DNA of 64,000 nt from Acidovorax sp. DW039 (GCF_037101375.1 NZ_AP029019.1:3441001-3505000), one strand, 5' to 3'. Counted from the stretch's first letter, positions 53,089 through 62,575 are shown. Made by a program: numbers and translations. Notes: generated by a model not told the origin, from the sequence alone.

Positions 53089-54195
53089 TCAGGGGAGCGG
53101 GATGAGAATCCGGAAATCGGTACGCCCAGGAACACTGTCGCACTCAATCAATCCGTGGTGCCGCTGAACAAAGGTCTGTGCCAGCGTCAATCCCAATCCT
53201 GATCCGCCATCGCGCCCCGATACCAGAGGGTAAAAAATACGCTCCTTGATCGCATCCGGCACGCCCGGTCCGTTGTCGATGACATGCAATTCCAATGCCA
53301 GCCGATAGCGCTGCCTTCCAAACGTGACCTGCCGCGCCACACGGGTGCGCAAGGTGATCACGGCATCACCCTGCGCGATGCGGTCGGTGAGCGCTTGGGC
53401 AGCGTTCTGCACCACGTTCAGCAAGGCCTGAATGAGCTGGGCACGATCGCCGCGGAATTCGGGAATGGATGTGTCGTAGTCGCGTACAACCTTGAGGCCT
53501 TGCGGATACTCCACCAGCACCAAGGACCTGACCCGCTCGCAAACCTCGTGGATATTCACGTCCCCCACCAAATGCGGGTGGCGATGAGGGGCCAGCAAGC
53601 GGTCCACCAGGCTCTGTAGCCTGTCTGCCTCATGGATGATGACCTGTGTGTATTCCTTGAGATCACGGCTGTCCAGTTCCATTTCGAGAAGCTGTGCAGC
53701 ACCGCGTATGCCACCCAGGGGGTTTTTGATCTCGTGAGCCAGATTACGGATGAGTTCCTTGTTGGCCAACGCCTGCTCACGCAAGCGCTCTTCACGGTCT
53801 TGGCGGGCTTGCTGCTCCAAAGGCCACAGCTCTACCAGCATCTCGCCCGAGCGCTCGGAAGCAGCCACGTTCACATGGACAGGCAAGGCATCCTGGGTGA
53901 GGCGGCGCAAACTGGCCTCGAACCTCAACGCCGCGAAATCCTGCACCTTGGCCCCGGACAAGGCTGTCTGCAGCAAGGCGGGATCGGTGAAAAAAGTGGA
54001 GAAGTCTGCCCCCTCCAAAGTACGGCGGGACAACCCCAAGGTGTTTTCCAAAGCCGCATTTGCAAATTGCACCGCCCCATCCGACTGAAGCACGGCAATC
54101 AGCGTGGATAACAGATCGAAGGACTGAAAGCGCTCTTCACCCGCCAAGGCGTCAGAGGAGGAAGGGGTGTTCACATGTCCCATCAATTCACGCAT
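53089..54195 (-). CDS. ntrB: Nitrogen sensor kinase NtrB
   Basis: A 368-residue soluble histidine kinase. PAS domain about 20-130, phospho-acceptor His in NLAHEIKNPLGG near 151-162, and ATP-binding G boxes DNGPGVPDAIKERIF and GGSGLGLTLAQ. No transmembrane segment, as expected for NtrB, which is controlled through PII. The ATG is three bases from the DUF4124 stop, so translation is probably coupled. An internal ATG at 54183 is an alternative. Confidence 0.95.
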   Translation of the reverse strand: MRELMGHVNTPSSSDALAGEERFQSFDLLSTLIAVLQSDGAVQFANAALENTLGLSRRTLEGADFSTFFTDPALLQTALSGAKVQDFAALRFEASLRRLTQDALPVHVNVAASERSGEMLVELWPLEQQARQDREERLREQALANKELIRNLAHEIKNPLGGIRGAAQLLEMELDSRDLKEYTQVIIHEADRLQSLVDRLLAPHRHPHLVGDVNIHEVCERVRSLVLVEYPQGLKVVRDYDTSIPEFRGDRAQLIQALLNVVQNAAQALTDRIAQGDAVITLRTRVARQVTFGRQRYRLALELHVIDNGPGVPDAIKERIFYPLVSGRDGGSGLGLTLAQTFVQRHHGLIECDSVPGRTDFRILIPLP

Positions 54196-54198
54196 CCA

Positions 54199-54714
54199 TC
54201 AATTGGCTGGCAGGCGACTCAGTTCACGCTTGATACCTGCAATATCACTTTCGCTGCGCCCAATAGCAGCTTTCAATTCGGCCGTACGCTCCATGTAGCG
54301 CTGGGGGTTACGCAAGTCCAGTGCGTTGCGCTCTGGAGCACCGCCGTTGTACTCCTTCACCAATTCGGCATGCTTGGTTTCTGCCTTGCGCAGTTCAGCC
54401 TCCAAAATGGCGCGCGCATCAGAATCCCTGGCCTTCTGGTCATTGTTGCTGACCTTCGGAGCACCCGGTGGTGAGGCAGAGGAAGCAGACGACGAACTGC
54501 CTGACGCACCACCGCCCCCACCAGAACCGCCACCTGCAGGACGGGAGCCCTGGATGACCGTGACGTTGCCGCCCTCGACCATTTTGCAACCACGCTCCTT
54601 GGCCTGAGTCGCGTTATTGGTGTATTCGTTGCCACAGCGATAGATGCGATCCTGGGCCAGCGAGATCGCAGGCACAGCCACTGCAATACAGAGAATTAGT
54701 AGCGTTTTCTTCAT
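54199..54714 (-). CDS. DUF4124 secreted protein between glnA and ntrB
   Basis: A 171-residue protein with a signal peptide (MKKTLLILCIAVAVPAISLAQ). The short DUF4124 domain (DRIYRCGNEYTNNATQAKERGCKMVEG) has a Cys pair. Then comes a Gly/Ser-rich linker and a charged coiled-coil-like C-terminus (about 105-165) rich in Glu/Lys/Arg. It stands in the glnA-ntrBC block, which is common in Burkholderiales; no role in nitrogen control is known. Confidence 0.82.
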   Translation of the reverse strand: MKKTLLILCIAVAVPAISLAQDRIYRCGNEYTNNATQAKERGCKMVEGGNVTVIQGSRPAGGGSGGGGGASGSSSSASSASPPGAPKVSNNDQKARDSDARAILEAELRKAETKHAELVKEYNGGAPERNALDLRNPQRYMERTAELKAAIGRSESDIAGIKRELSRLPAN

Positions 54715-54871
54715 AGATTTCCTCGCACAGCACATGCAGGGTTGGTTGGGAGTATCCCCCAATAGCCGGACATCTCCAACGTGGTGATGCGCAGGGCACA
54801 AGGGCATTTGTGTACGGATGCAACGATCACACAACCCCGAAGCTCCGCATGCATGAAAGGCACTGCACAAA

Positions 54872-54899
54872 GAAAAAGGCGGCCGAAGCCGCCTTTGTT
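54872..54899 (-). terminator. Terminator after glnA
   Basis: AAAAAGGCGGCCGAAGCCGCCTTTGTT, about 25 bases after the glnA stop on the minus strand. A strong, nearly symmetric hairpin. Confidence 0.75.
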
Positions 54900-54921
54900 G
54901 TGATAGCTGCCCAAAAGGCAA

Positions 54922-56337
54922 TCACAGGGAGTAGTACATGTCGTACTCGACAGGGTGCACTGCCATACGGAAGCGAGTCACCTCGGTCATCTTCAGATCG
55001 ATATAGGCGTCGATCATGCTGTCGGTGAAAACGCCGCCCTTGGTCAGGAACGCGCGGTCCTTGTCCAGATGTTCCAGCGCTTGGTCCAGGCTATGGCACA
55101 CGGTGGGCACCAGCTTGTCTTCTTCTGGAGGCAGGTGGTACAGGTCCTTCGTTGCAGCTTCGCCGGGATGGATCTTGTTTTCCACACCGTCCAGACCAGC
55201 CATCAGCAGAGCTGCGAAGCCCAGATAGGGGTTCATCAGTGGATCGGGGAAGCGAGCTTCCACACGACGGCCCTTGGGGTTGGCCACGTAAGGAATGCGG
55301 ATCGAAGCGGAGCGGTTCTTGGCAGAGTAAGCCAGCTTCACTGGAGCTTCGAAGTGAGGAACCAGACGCTTGTAGCTGTTAGTGCCAGGGTTGGTAATGG
55401 CGTTCAGCGCACGTGCGTGCTTGATGATGCCGCCGATGTAGTACAGGGCGTAGTCAGACAAGCCTGCGTAGCCGTCGCCTGCGAACAGGTTCTTGCCATC
55501 CTTCCAGACCGACTGGTGAACGTGCATGCCGGAGCCGTTATCACCGTGGTAAGGCTTGGGCATGAAGGTCGCTGTCTTGCCGTATGCGTTGGCCACGTTG
55601 TGGATGACATACTTTTGCAGGATGGTCCAGTCGGCGCGCTCCACCAGGGTGCTGAACTTGGTGCCGATTTCGTTCTGACCTGCGCCAGCCACTTCGTGGT
55701 GGAACACTTCGACAGGGATGCCCAGAGATTCGAGAATCAGGGACATCTCAGCGCGCATGTCTTGCGTGCTGTCGACCGGAGGGACAGGGAAGTAGCCGCC
55801 CTTGACGGTGGGACGGTGGCCACGGTTGCCGCCTTCGAGCTTGGCACCAGTGTTCCAAGGAGCTTCGTATTCTTCGATTTCGTAGAAAGTGCTGTTGGGC
55901 TCTGTGCTCCAGCGAACGCCGTCGAAGATGAAGAATTCTGGCTCAGGGCCGAAGTAGGCAGTGTCGCCCAGACCAGACGCCTTCAGGTAGGCTTCAGCGC
56001 GCTTGGCGATGGAGCGTGGGTCACGGTCATAAGCCTTGCCATCGCTGGGCTCGATCACATCGCAAGTCAGGATCAGCGTTGTTTCTTCAAAGAACGGATC
56101 GATGTTGGCAGTATTGGGATCGGGGATCAGCTGCATGTCCGAGGCTTCAATGCCCTTCCAGCCAGCGATCGAGGAGCCGTCAAATGCGTGGCCCGATACA
56201 AACTTGTCTTCGTCAAAGTGAGAGACTGGCACCGTGGTGTGCTGCTGCTTGCCACGGGTATCGGTGAAACGGAAATCAACGAACTTGACTTCGTTCTCCT
56301 TCACCATCTTCATCACGTCTGCAACGGTCTTGGCCAT
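54922..56337 (-). CDS. glnA: Glutamine synthetase type I
   Basis: A 471-residue GSI-beta enzyme making glutamine from glutamate and ammonia. Recognised from [58 protein letters not shown] and NRSASIRIP. The adenylylation segment [10 protein letters not shown] keeps the target Tyr, so control by GlnE is expected. The ATG has CCAGGAGAA upstream. Sigma54 and NtrC-type sites are in the upstream gap. Confidence 0.97.
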   Translation of the reverse strand: MAKTVADVMKMVKENEVKFVDFRFTDTRGKQQHTTVPVSHFDEDKFVSGHAFDGSSIAGWKGIEASDMQLIPDPNTANIDPFFEETTLILTCDVIEPSDGKAYDRDPRSIAKRAEAYLKASGLGDTAYFGPEPEFFIFDGVRWSTEPNSTFYEIEEYEAPWNTGAKLEGGNRGHRPTVKGGYFPVPPVDSTQDMRAEMSLILESLGIPVEVFHHEVAGAGQNEIGTKFSTLVERADWTILQKYVIHNVANAYGKTATFMPKPYHGDNGSGMHVHQSVWKDGKNLFAGDGYAGLSDYALYYIGGIIKHARALNAITNPGTNSYKRLVPHFEAPVKLAYSAKNRSASIRIPYVANPKGRRVEARFPDPLMNPYLGFAALLMAGLDGVENKIHPGEAATKDLYHLPPEEDKLVPTVCHSLDQALEHLDKDRAFLTKGGVFTDSMIDAYIDLKMTEVTRFRMAVHPVEYDMYYSL

Positions 56338-56387
56338 CAGGTTCTCCTGGATAAAGCGCTTGTTGAAAAAAGAGTTTGCAAAATAAA

Positions 56388-56404
56388 AGCAGTTTGCGTG
56401 CCAG
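56388..56404 (-). promoter_or_regulatory. Sigma54 promoter of glnA
   Basis: On the minus strand, CTGGCACG, four bases, then CTGCT: a perfect -24 element and a one-mismatch -12 (consensus TTGC), with correct spacing. It lies about 55 bases upstream of the glnA ATG. Confidence 0.75.
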
Positions 56405-56418
56405 CCAAGTGCGGTCTT

Positions 56419-56485
56419 GCACTATGAAGGAGCGCCCACTACGGCAGTTGAGCAGGATGCACGTTCAAAAGCACCAACACAGTGC
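56419..56485. promoter_or_regulatory. NtrC-type binding dyads upstream of glnA
   Basis: GCAC-N7-GTGC at 56471-56485 (GCACCAACACAGTGC) fits the NtrC consensus. A second site with one mismatch, GCAC-N7-GAGC, is at 56419-56433. Both lie upstream of the sigma54 promoter on the minus strand, at spacing suited to enhancer binding. Confidence 0.6.
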
Positions 56486-56508
56486 AAATAACGGTCAATA
56501 CCTTCAAA

Positions 56509-57330
56509 CTAGAGGTTGCGCACCAATTCCGGGCCAAGGTTTGCACCAAATTCGTGCAAACCTGTTTTCAGGGCCTGCCATGCAGCAGGCACCGACGACG
56601 CAGGCCCCTTGACGCCCAGTTCGATATGCCGCCCGTATTGTGGATGATCTACGCTGGGCAAACTGAACACCCGCACATCTGGGTGCGATTTTTCAATCTG
56701 CTCCATCAGAGGCGTCAGTGCCGCCTCCATGGCGCCGTACACCACCACTGACTGCTCGGTCTGTGGTGCACGATTGAAATGGACCGCATAGTGCTCTTCA
56801 AGCACCCATTCGATCATCGGCCAGGCCATGACCGGAAAACCTGGAACGAAATGCACACAGCCCCCGCCCGCACCATCGCAGCTGAAGCCGGGGATCTTGT
56901 TGTATGGGTTGGGAATGATGCGCGCCCCCTGCGGAAACATGCCCATGTTGAGGCGGTGCACGTTGTCAGGTCGGTCTGGCTCATAGGGCACGCCCTGCTC
57001 CCTTGCCACATCCTGCATCCGTTCGCGGATCAGGACCTCAGCCTCAGGGTGCAGGGCGAGTTCACGTCCCAGAGCACGTCCAGCACATTGACGGGTGTGA
57101 TCGTCGGGTGTCGCGCCAATACCGCCGCAGGAAAACACCACATCTGCCGATGCAAATGCGCGCGCCAGCGTGGCGGTGATCCGATCAGGACTATCGCCTA
57201 CGTAGTCAGCGTAGGCCAATGACAGGCCCCGCGCTGCCAGAAGCTCAATCACCTTGGGCATGTGCTTGTCGGCCCGCTTCCCCGACAGAATCTCGTCGCC
57301 CACGATGATGAGACCGAAAGTGGGGGTCAT
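56509..57330 (-). CDS. CinA N-terminal/MoCF-fold protein
   Basis: A 273-residue molybdopterin-binding-fold protein related to the N-terminal half of CinA. GLIIVGDEILSGKRADKHMPKVIELLAARGL and SCGGIGATPDDHT are present; the deamidase half is absent. Members lacking that half are annotated as competence/damage-inducible or ADP-ribose pyrophosphatase-like proteins. Translationally coupled to the next gene upstream (four-base overlap). Confidence 0.82.
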   Translation of the reverse strand: MTPTFGLIIVGDEILSGKRADKHMPKVIELLAARGLSLAYADYVGDSPDRITATLARAFASADVVFSCGGIGATPDDHTRQCAGRALGRELALHPEAEVLIRERMQDVAREQGVPYEPDRPDNVHRLNMGMFPQGARIIPNPYNKIPGFSCDGAGGGCVHFVPGFPVMAWPMIEWVLEEHYAVHFNRAPQTEQSVVVYGAMEAALTPLMEQIEKSHPDVRVFSLPSVDHPQYGRHIELGVKGPASSVPAAWQALKTGLHEFGANLGPELVRNL

Positions 57331-58268
57331 GGTGAATTTTCTCCTGATTGCGAAGTTGTGGAAGACGGGTGCACCGGCCTTGGGGACACTGACGTGTTCG
57401 CGTCTTGGATTCCTGAGGGGGGCGGAAACGGTTCGGCCATCGGCGCGATGTCATTCATCCGCACATTGGTAGTTTGCTCGTTTCGCAAACGTTGCAGGGC
57501 AGCCAGACCATAGTGCGTGAACCACAGCGAAGAGAACGCGAAAACCAGGGTATAAATCCAGATAGCCAGCGGCACCAACACAAAGAATGCGGCTGCGAAT
57601 ACCACGCCTGACGCCCATACGATGCTAGGCGCTGCACCCAGGTAGCCTGTGATGACGCCTATGCCCAGAAGGCTGCTGCGATGGCGACGGAATATCTCCG
57701 CGCGCTCCTCCTTGCTCGCATGTTCGGCCAGCGCATCAAACACCATCACGCGATAAGTCAGCCAACCCCAGATCAAGGGAGGCAGAATGAGTACCAACGG
57801 AGGCACCAGCCAGAGCGGAACCGAGACCAACAGTGCCACTAGCGCCAACACGGTAGACCCCACCGACCAAGCGACACTGGCGACGAAAGATCCGCCTTTT
57901 TTACGCTCCAGATCAGGAAAGCGCCGAGCGGCCACCAAGGTCACAAGAGCGGGAGTCATCAGTACCGCCACAGCCAGCAGTGACACAACCACCAGCACCG
58001 GAATCACCAAGAGTACCACCATCAGCGGCGCCATCACAGCATTGAGGTCTCCGAAGCCCCAACCCTGGAGCCAACTCCACACACTGGTCAACAGTGTGGA
58101 GGCATCCAGCAAAGTCCGCATTGCCTGTACGGCAGCGTCCCAGTAGAAGTAGCCGAAAAGCAGCGCCAGACCAGCCATCAATAACAATGGCAGTAGCGAC
58201 AACGCAATCACACGCGGGCGCAGGCAATAGGTGGCGGCACGCCAGAAGGAATCGAACAGTAATCCCAT
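57327..58268 (-). CDS. EI24-domain membrane protein
   Basis: A 313-residue protein with about six hydrophobic segments in residues 20-245. The pattern (SFWRAATYCLRPRVIALSLLPLLL, a wide PLWLVPPLVLILPPLIWGWLTYR region, and a final FSSLWFTHYG) fits the EI24/CysZ-like family. The C-terminal 50 residues are polar and Pro-rich. Its stop overlaps the CinA-like start by four bases. Transport role is possible but unproven. Confidence 0.78.
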   Translation of the reverse strand: MGLLFDSFWRAATYCLRPRVIALSLLPLLLMAGLALLFGYFYWDAAVQAMRTLLDASTLLTSVWSWLQGWGFGDLNAVMAPLMVVLLVIPVLVVVSLLAVAVLMTPALVTLVAARRFPDLERKKGGSFVASVAWSVGSTVLALVALLVSVPLWLVPPLVLILPPLIWGWLTYRVMVFDALAEHASKEERAEIFRRHRSSLLGIGVITGYLGAAPSIVWASGVVFAAAFFVLVPLAIWIYTLVFAFSSLWFTHYGLAALQRLRNEQTTNVRMNDIAPMAEPFPPPSGIQDANTSVSPRPVHPSSTTSQSGENSP

Positions 58269-58303
58269 GGGGGCAAGCATACAGGCAGTGCCCACCCACT
58301 GAC

Positions 58304-59317
58304 TCAGGCCTTGCCCACCAACCGCAGAACCCCACGCCACTGCTGCGACCAGAACCCCGCCCCGTAGTCACGCACGCGGCCATCTGGGCCAGGTTCAACC
58401 TGATCGCGAACACCGGTGGGGTCAAAGCGCTTTTCAAAGTTGGCCGTACCCATCAGCATGTCCCACCAAGGCAGAAGCACCCCAAAATTGTGACCACCGA
58501 GCACCACACGGGGCTGCGAGGCGGGTGTGCCCCCTTGAGCATTGGTAGATGGTTTGACCGTCTCATGCCCGATGCCGATGCTGTGGTGTCGGCGATGAAA
58601 CCGGGGGCTGATCCACAGCCGCTCACCGATGTGACCAAACCACAGGCGCACATTGGCATGCTGAAAGCTCTCGCTGAGCTGGGTAATGGCCACGATGGCA
58701 ATGAACTGCCCAGGCGCAACACCAATCAACTGCGCCACCGTCACCAGAATCACATCCCGCAGCAAATCATCGAGCAGGTGATTGCGGTTGTCGCTCCACA
58801 TCGTCATTTGACGTTGGGCGTGATGCAACGAATGCAGGCGCCACCACCACTCGAAGTGGTGCTGCCCTCGATGGATCCAATAGTCCACGAAATCAAACAC
58901 CAGCAGGTACAGCAGCAAGCTGACCCAGGAGATGTCCGTCACTCCAGGCCAGATGCCATCCAGCTGAAAGGTGCTGACTCCCGCGACACGCAAGGCTCCA
59001 AAGAACGAGTCCGCCAGCGGATCGACAGTGAAAAACAGGGCCAACCGGAACAAGCCCAGACGGTGTATCAAGGTGTAGAGAATGTCTGTACGGATGGTGG
59101 CGCGGTCGTTGACCTGCTCCACGGGCCACCAACGCTGCATAGGCCCAATAACAGCCACGATGACCACCAGTTGCAACAACCCGACCAACAGCCATCCAGC
59201 GGCCTCGTAGCCGTTTTCGAGCAGGCTTGCCAAGCCTGTGGTGAACATCAGTGGCTGCAGCACGCTTTCAAAAAGCCATTGCTGCACGCTGTCAAATACG
59301 CTGCTCAGCCATCCCAT
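58304..59317 (-). CDS. Fatty acid hydroxylase / sterol desaturase family protein
   Basis: A 337-residue integral membrane di-iron oxygenase. Three histidine clusters supply metal ligands: HRGQHH, HSLHHAQ and HRRHHS. Several transmembrane helices precede and flank them. Substrate (fatty acid, sterol or hopanoid) is not inferable. The stop lies 35 bases before the EI24 start. Confidence 0.87.
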   Translation of the reverse strand: MGWLSSVFDSVQQWLFESVLQPLMFTTGLASLLENGYEAAGWLLVGLLQLVVIVAVIGPMQRWWPVEQVNDRATIRTDILYTLIHRLGLFRLALFFTVDPLADSFFGALRVAGVSTFQLDGIWPGVTDISWVSLLLYLLVFDFVDYWIHRGQHHFEWWWRLHSLHHAQRQMTMWSDNRNHLLDDLLRDVILVTVAQLIGVAPGQFIAIVAITQLSESFQHANVRLWFGHIGERLWISPRFHRRHHSIGIGHETVKPSTNAQGGTPASQPRVVLGGHNFGVLLPWWDMLMGTANFEKRFDPTGVRDQVEPGPDGRVRDYGAGFWSQQWRGVLRLVGKA

Positions 59318-59416
59318 CGTCTTGCACTCCCGACACCCCAGTTATTCATCAAACCAAATAGGCGGCTAGGCCAAGCCAGTGCACTTGCATCTTTATCACC
59401 AGCTCTGCCTGACAAA

Positions 59417-60238
59417 CTAGCGAGCCTGCGCCGCCAAAGCCGCATAGTCTGGGTGATCCCGCAAGGTGCGAAAGCAAAAGCCCTTTTGCTTGAGCCCTTC
59501 GATCAAAGGCTCCAGCACGGCGGGTGCCCAAGCGTCCTTGCGTGACCAGATACCCAAATGGGCCAGCAAGATGTCTCCGCTGCGCACGTCGCGCAGCGCC
59601 TTGTTGAGCAGCATGGTGTTGCTGGCAGTTTCGCTCGGCAACTCATCTCCCAGAAAGCCCGCGGGAGACCAGCCGACATGCGCATAGCCGCAGGCCTTGG
59701 CGCTGGCAATCAGTTGCGCAGAGGTTTTGCCGCCAGGCGCACGGAACAGTGGCAAGGGTGCCTTGCCAGTGATGGCCTTCAAACGATCTGCTGCGTGGGT
59801 AATTTCTTCGCAATACTCGGCCGCAGAAATCACGAAGCTTTGGCCTTCACGCAGTCCTGCCGAGGGGCGAACCCGAAAAGTCGGGTGCTGCGCATCGCCA
59901 GCGTCTGATCGCCAATAGGTGTGATTCCATGTGTGGGAAGCAAACTCATGCCCCTCAGCAGCGCGCGCCCGCCACCAAGGTGCCCAGTAGTCTCCCAAAC
60001 TTCCATCCCCCTGCTTCGTGCGCTCATTCGCAGCAAAAAAGGTGACGCGTACCTGCTGGCGCTGGAGGATCTCTGCAACCAAAGGCGCAACCTCCATGTG
60101 GCCAGTGTCAAAGGTCAGGTACAGAGGTTTCTTACAGTCATTAGACGCACTGGCGCACGCTACATAAGCGCAAGCAGCTATCAATACAATAGCACATCGA
60201 CACCTTCCGCTTGCGGAGCCCATACTGCTGAATGGCAT
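59417..60238 (-). CDS. Secreted polysaccharide deacetylase
   Basis: A 273-residue NodB-fold esterase. The signal peptide h-region (AIVLIAACAYVACASAS, residues 16-32) is encoded by a copy of the dispersed palindromic repeat. The NodB core begins YLTFDTGH; the second Asp of the usual TFDDG is replaced by Thr. It continues GHEFASHTWNHTYWR with two metal His, LFRAPGGKT and ILLAHLG. It should remove acetyl groups from an envelope or external glycan. The start at 60238 has GGAG eight bases upstream. Preceded by a beta-propeller gene 26 bases away. Confidence 0.85.
   Translation of the reverse strand: MPFSSMGSASGRCRCAIVLIAACAYVACASASNDCKKPLYLTFDTGHMEVAPLVAEILQRQQVRVTFFAANERTKQGDGSLGDYWAPWWRARAAEGHEFASHTWNHTYWRSDAGDAQHPTFRVRPSAGLREGQSFVISAAEYCEEITHAADRLKAITGKAPLPLFRAPGGKTSAQLIASAKACGYAHVGWSPAGFLGDELPSETASNTMLLNKALRDVRSGDILLAHLGIWSRKDAWAPAVLEPLIEGLKQKGFCFRTLRDHPDYAALAAQAR
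60145..60193 (-). repeat. Dispersed palindromic repeat, copy 9 (encodes signal peptide)
   Basis: On the minus strand GCTATTGTATTGATAGC, TGCTTGCGCTTATGTAG and CGTGCGCCAGTGCGTC align base for base with the left half of the family. It lies wholly inside the deacetylase reading frame, in frame, giving residues 16-32. Confidence 0.68.
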
Positions 60239-60263
60239 ACAGCTCACTCCGGAAGTACTGTGC

Positions 60264-61250
60264 TTAACGTGGAGCGTGCTGCAGAGTCCAAACGCCATGG
60301 GGTGATTTCCCCACATTGACCTGGCGTACGACCTTCTTCGCCTGGGTGTCCACCACAGACAGTTTTCGAGCCCAGCGCGAGCTGACGTAGATGTAGCGCC
60401 CATCAGCCGACACATCCATGCAATCTGGTCCACCCGGTACGGGGTAGGACTCGACAACCTGTTGAGTCACCATGTCAATCTTGCTGATGGAGTTGGCTAC
60501 CCGGTTGCTCACATAAAGATGGCGCCCGTCTCCAGCGCCGCGAAAGGCATGCGCCCCATCGCCTGTCTTGATTTTCTTGATGCTGACTGCTTCGCGGCCG
60601 GAAACATCAAACACCTCTACGCTATCAGCACCCGTCAGCCCCACAAACAGATATTTGTCGTCGGGGCTGCCATACACGTCTGCAGGCATCGCCCCGGTTT
60701 TGACCCGCCATTTGATAGCCTGGGTTGCGATATCAATGGCCACCAGCTCATCGCTGTCCTGCATCGTGGAATAGACCGTGGCACTCCGGCTGTCGATCCA
60801 CAAATGACTAGGGGTACGTGAAGTGGCGACGCGCCGTACCAGCGTCAGGTCCTTACCATCCCAGCGATAAAAATCTACATGGTTCAATCGGTTGGCAGCC
60901 GTGACGAACCACTTCATGTCGGGGCTGAACCGAAGTTGGTAAGGGTCCACAATTCCACGCACCGTGCGTTGCACCTCGGCGGTACGAGGATCCACAAACG
61001 TCAGCGTATCCCCAAGTGCATTCGCCACGATGAGGGACTTTTCGTCTGGCGTTAGATACAGGTGATGCGGCTCTTTGCCAGTGGGAATTCGGGCGGTCTC
61101 GGTCCAGGTCGTCGGATCAATGACGCTGACATTGGCCTCCAACGAGTTAAGCACGAAAAGAGGTGGAGTTCCGGTCGCAACACTGGCAACGGAGTACCAC
61201 ACCCCGCCAAGGGCCACCACACAGGCACGAGCAATCGAGAGAATCTTCAC
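60264..61250 (-). CDS. YncE-like beta-propeller protein
   Basis: A 328-residue seven-bladed propeller of the YncE/40-residue-repeat type, with a signal peptide (ARACVVALGGVWYSVASVATG). Blade repeats of the form VSVIDPTTW and LYLTPDEKSLIVAN recur roughly every 42 residues. Start is GTG at 61250. It is 26 bases upstream of the deacetylase gene on the same strand and almost surely co-transcribed; both products are predicted to be exported. Ligand unknown. Confidence 0.83.
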   Translation of the reverse strand: MKILSIARACVVALGGVWYSVASVATGTPPLFVLNSLEANVSVIDPTTWTETARIPTGKEPHHLYLTPDEKSLIVANALGDTLTFVDPRTAEVQRTVRGIVDPYQLRFSPDMKWFVTAANRLNHVDFYRWDGKDLTLVRRVATSRTPSHLWIDSRSATVYSTMQDSDELVAIDIATQAIKWRVKTGAMPADVYGSPDDKYLFVGLTGADSVEVFDVSGREAVSIKKIKTGDGAHAFRGAGDGRHLYVSNRVANSISKIDMVTQQVVESYPVPGGPDCMDVSADGRYIYVSSRWARKLSVVDTQAKKVVRQVNVGKSPHGVWTLQHAPR

Positions 61251-61408
61251 AAAACCACTTTCAACACAGCCTTAGAGTGTAGCGCTGCACTTCCACCGAT
61301 CCCGAACGTCCCCACGTAACATGATGGTGTTTTGGCAAACATTGATCAGGGTCATGCCTGCACTGAGATTGCCAAGACGCGCCGCAAACCAGCCCTTTGC
61401 GTGGAGGT

Positions 61409-62161
61409 TCACACGTTACTATTCAACAGATTCAGCTCAGCCGCATTCAGCCACCGCCATTGGCCGGGAGCCAGATCTGCCGGCAACTCCATCCCTCCAA
61501 TACGCGAGCGGTGCAATCCTTCCACTCGGTTTCCTACCGCTGCAATCATCCGTTTGACTTGGTGGTACTTGCCTTCGGTCAGCGTCATATCCAACCGGTG
61601 GGAGTCCGCCACGATGCAATTCGCAGCACGCACTGGTTTGGGATCATCATCCAGCACCACCCCCGCCAACAATCTCGAAACTTGAATCTCGTCCACAGGA
61701 TGTTTGGTTGTTACTTGATAGACCTTCGGTACATGCTTTTTGGGCGAACTGAGGCGATGGATAAACTGACCATCATCACTCAGCAAAAGCATACCGGTGG
61801 TGTCTTGATCCAGACGGCCTACAGCCTGCACTCCTTGCACAGCACTCTTTGTAGGCCTCTGGCGCAATGGTGAAGGCAGCAATGTGTAGATACTAGGATA
61901 GGTGGACGGCTTTTGAGAACATTCCGTACCTGCAGGCTTGTGAAGGAGCACGTAGGCTTTGGCATGGAAGGGCCAATCCACCCCCTGCACGCGAAGCAAA
62001 AGGCCCTCAGGCTCAAATTCAGCGCTTGCATCAGTGCATAGCGCATATTCAACGGTGGGTGAAGGTGAATCACTCACCAAAACCCATCCCTGCTGAATCA
62101 GCCCCGCACACACGCGGCGCGTACCAAATCCCTGGGAATACAGAATATCTTGCAGTTGCAT
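61409..62161 (-). CDS. rsuA: 16S rRNA pseudouridine(516) synthase
   Basis: A 250-residue RsuA/RluE family enzyme. S4-like start QDILYSQGFGTRRVCAGLIQQGWV, then the catalytic Asp in VGRLDQDTTGMLLLSDDG, then KVYQVTT and LTEGKYHQVKRMIAAVGNRVEGLHR. RsuA modifies 16S U516; assignment to a particular uridine is by family. The ATG at 62161 fits family N-termini better than 62185. Confidence 0.88.
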   Translation of the reverse strand: MQLQDILYSQGFGTRRVCAGLIQQGWVLVSDSPSPTVEYALCTDASAEFEPEGLLLRVQGVDWPFHAKAYVLLHKPAGTECSQKPSTYPSIYTLLPSPLRQRPTKSAVQGVQAVGRLDQDTTGMLLLSDDGQFIHRLSSPKKHVPKVYQVTTKHPVDEIQVSRLLAGVVLDDDPKPVRAANCIVADSHRLDMTLTEGKYHQVKRMIAAVGNRVEGLHRSRIGGMELPADLAPGQWRWLNAAELNLLNSNV

Positions 62162-62276
62162 GATCGGTTGTATTGGCTGAAGCACAGAGCCGCGCCAGCT
62201 GTTTACTCATTGTCCCCGCTGAATTCCAAGGTACAAGCCGACGACAAGAGTATGCATGGGCGAATCGCCAAAAAGC

Positions 62277-62308
62277 AAAAAACCCCAGTCTGAGTAGACT
62301 GGGGTTTT
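62277..62308 (-). terminator. Terminator of the rRNA operon
   Basis: AAAACCCCAGTCT, loop ACTC, AGACTGGGGTTTTTT on the minus strand, just beyond the 5S gene. Perfect stem with T-run. Confidence 0.93.
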
Positions 62309-62320
62309 CTGGGCTGTAAG

Positions 62321-62436
62321 AGCCTGACGATGACCTACTTTCACACGGGAACCCGCACTATCATCGGCGCAAAGTCGTTTCACTGTCCTGTTCGGGATGG
62401 GAAGGAGTGGTACCAACTTGCTATGGTCATCAGGCA
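62321..62436 (-). rRNA. rrf: 5S ribosomal RNA
   Basis: On the minus strand it starts TGCCTGATGACCATAGC, contains CCCATCCCGAACAGGACAGTGAAAC-type core and ends GTAGGTCATCGTCAGGC, closing helix I. About 116 nt. It lies after 23S in the same operon, as usual. Confidence 0.95.
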
Positions 62437-62575
62437 TAACTTGGTGCTGAGCAGTCTTGGGACTGCTCGGCGAATTCATAGAGTTTGGAATCAGTTTTTT
62501 GTATTTGACTGCGTCTAACTTGGCATAACAATCTTTGAGCTTTTGCATTGAAGTGCATAGGCTATCAAAGTTATA

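Noticed and set aside
54955..56427. 490-codon plus-strand frame
   Set aside because: Antisense to glnA.
58094..59545. 483-codon plus-strand frame
   Set aside because: Antisense to the fatty acid hydroxylase and part of EI24.
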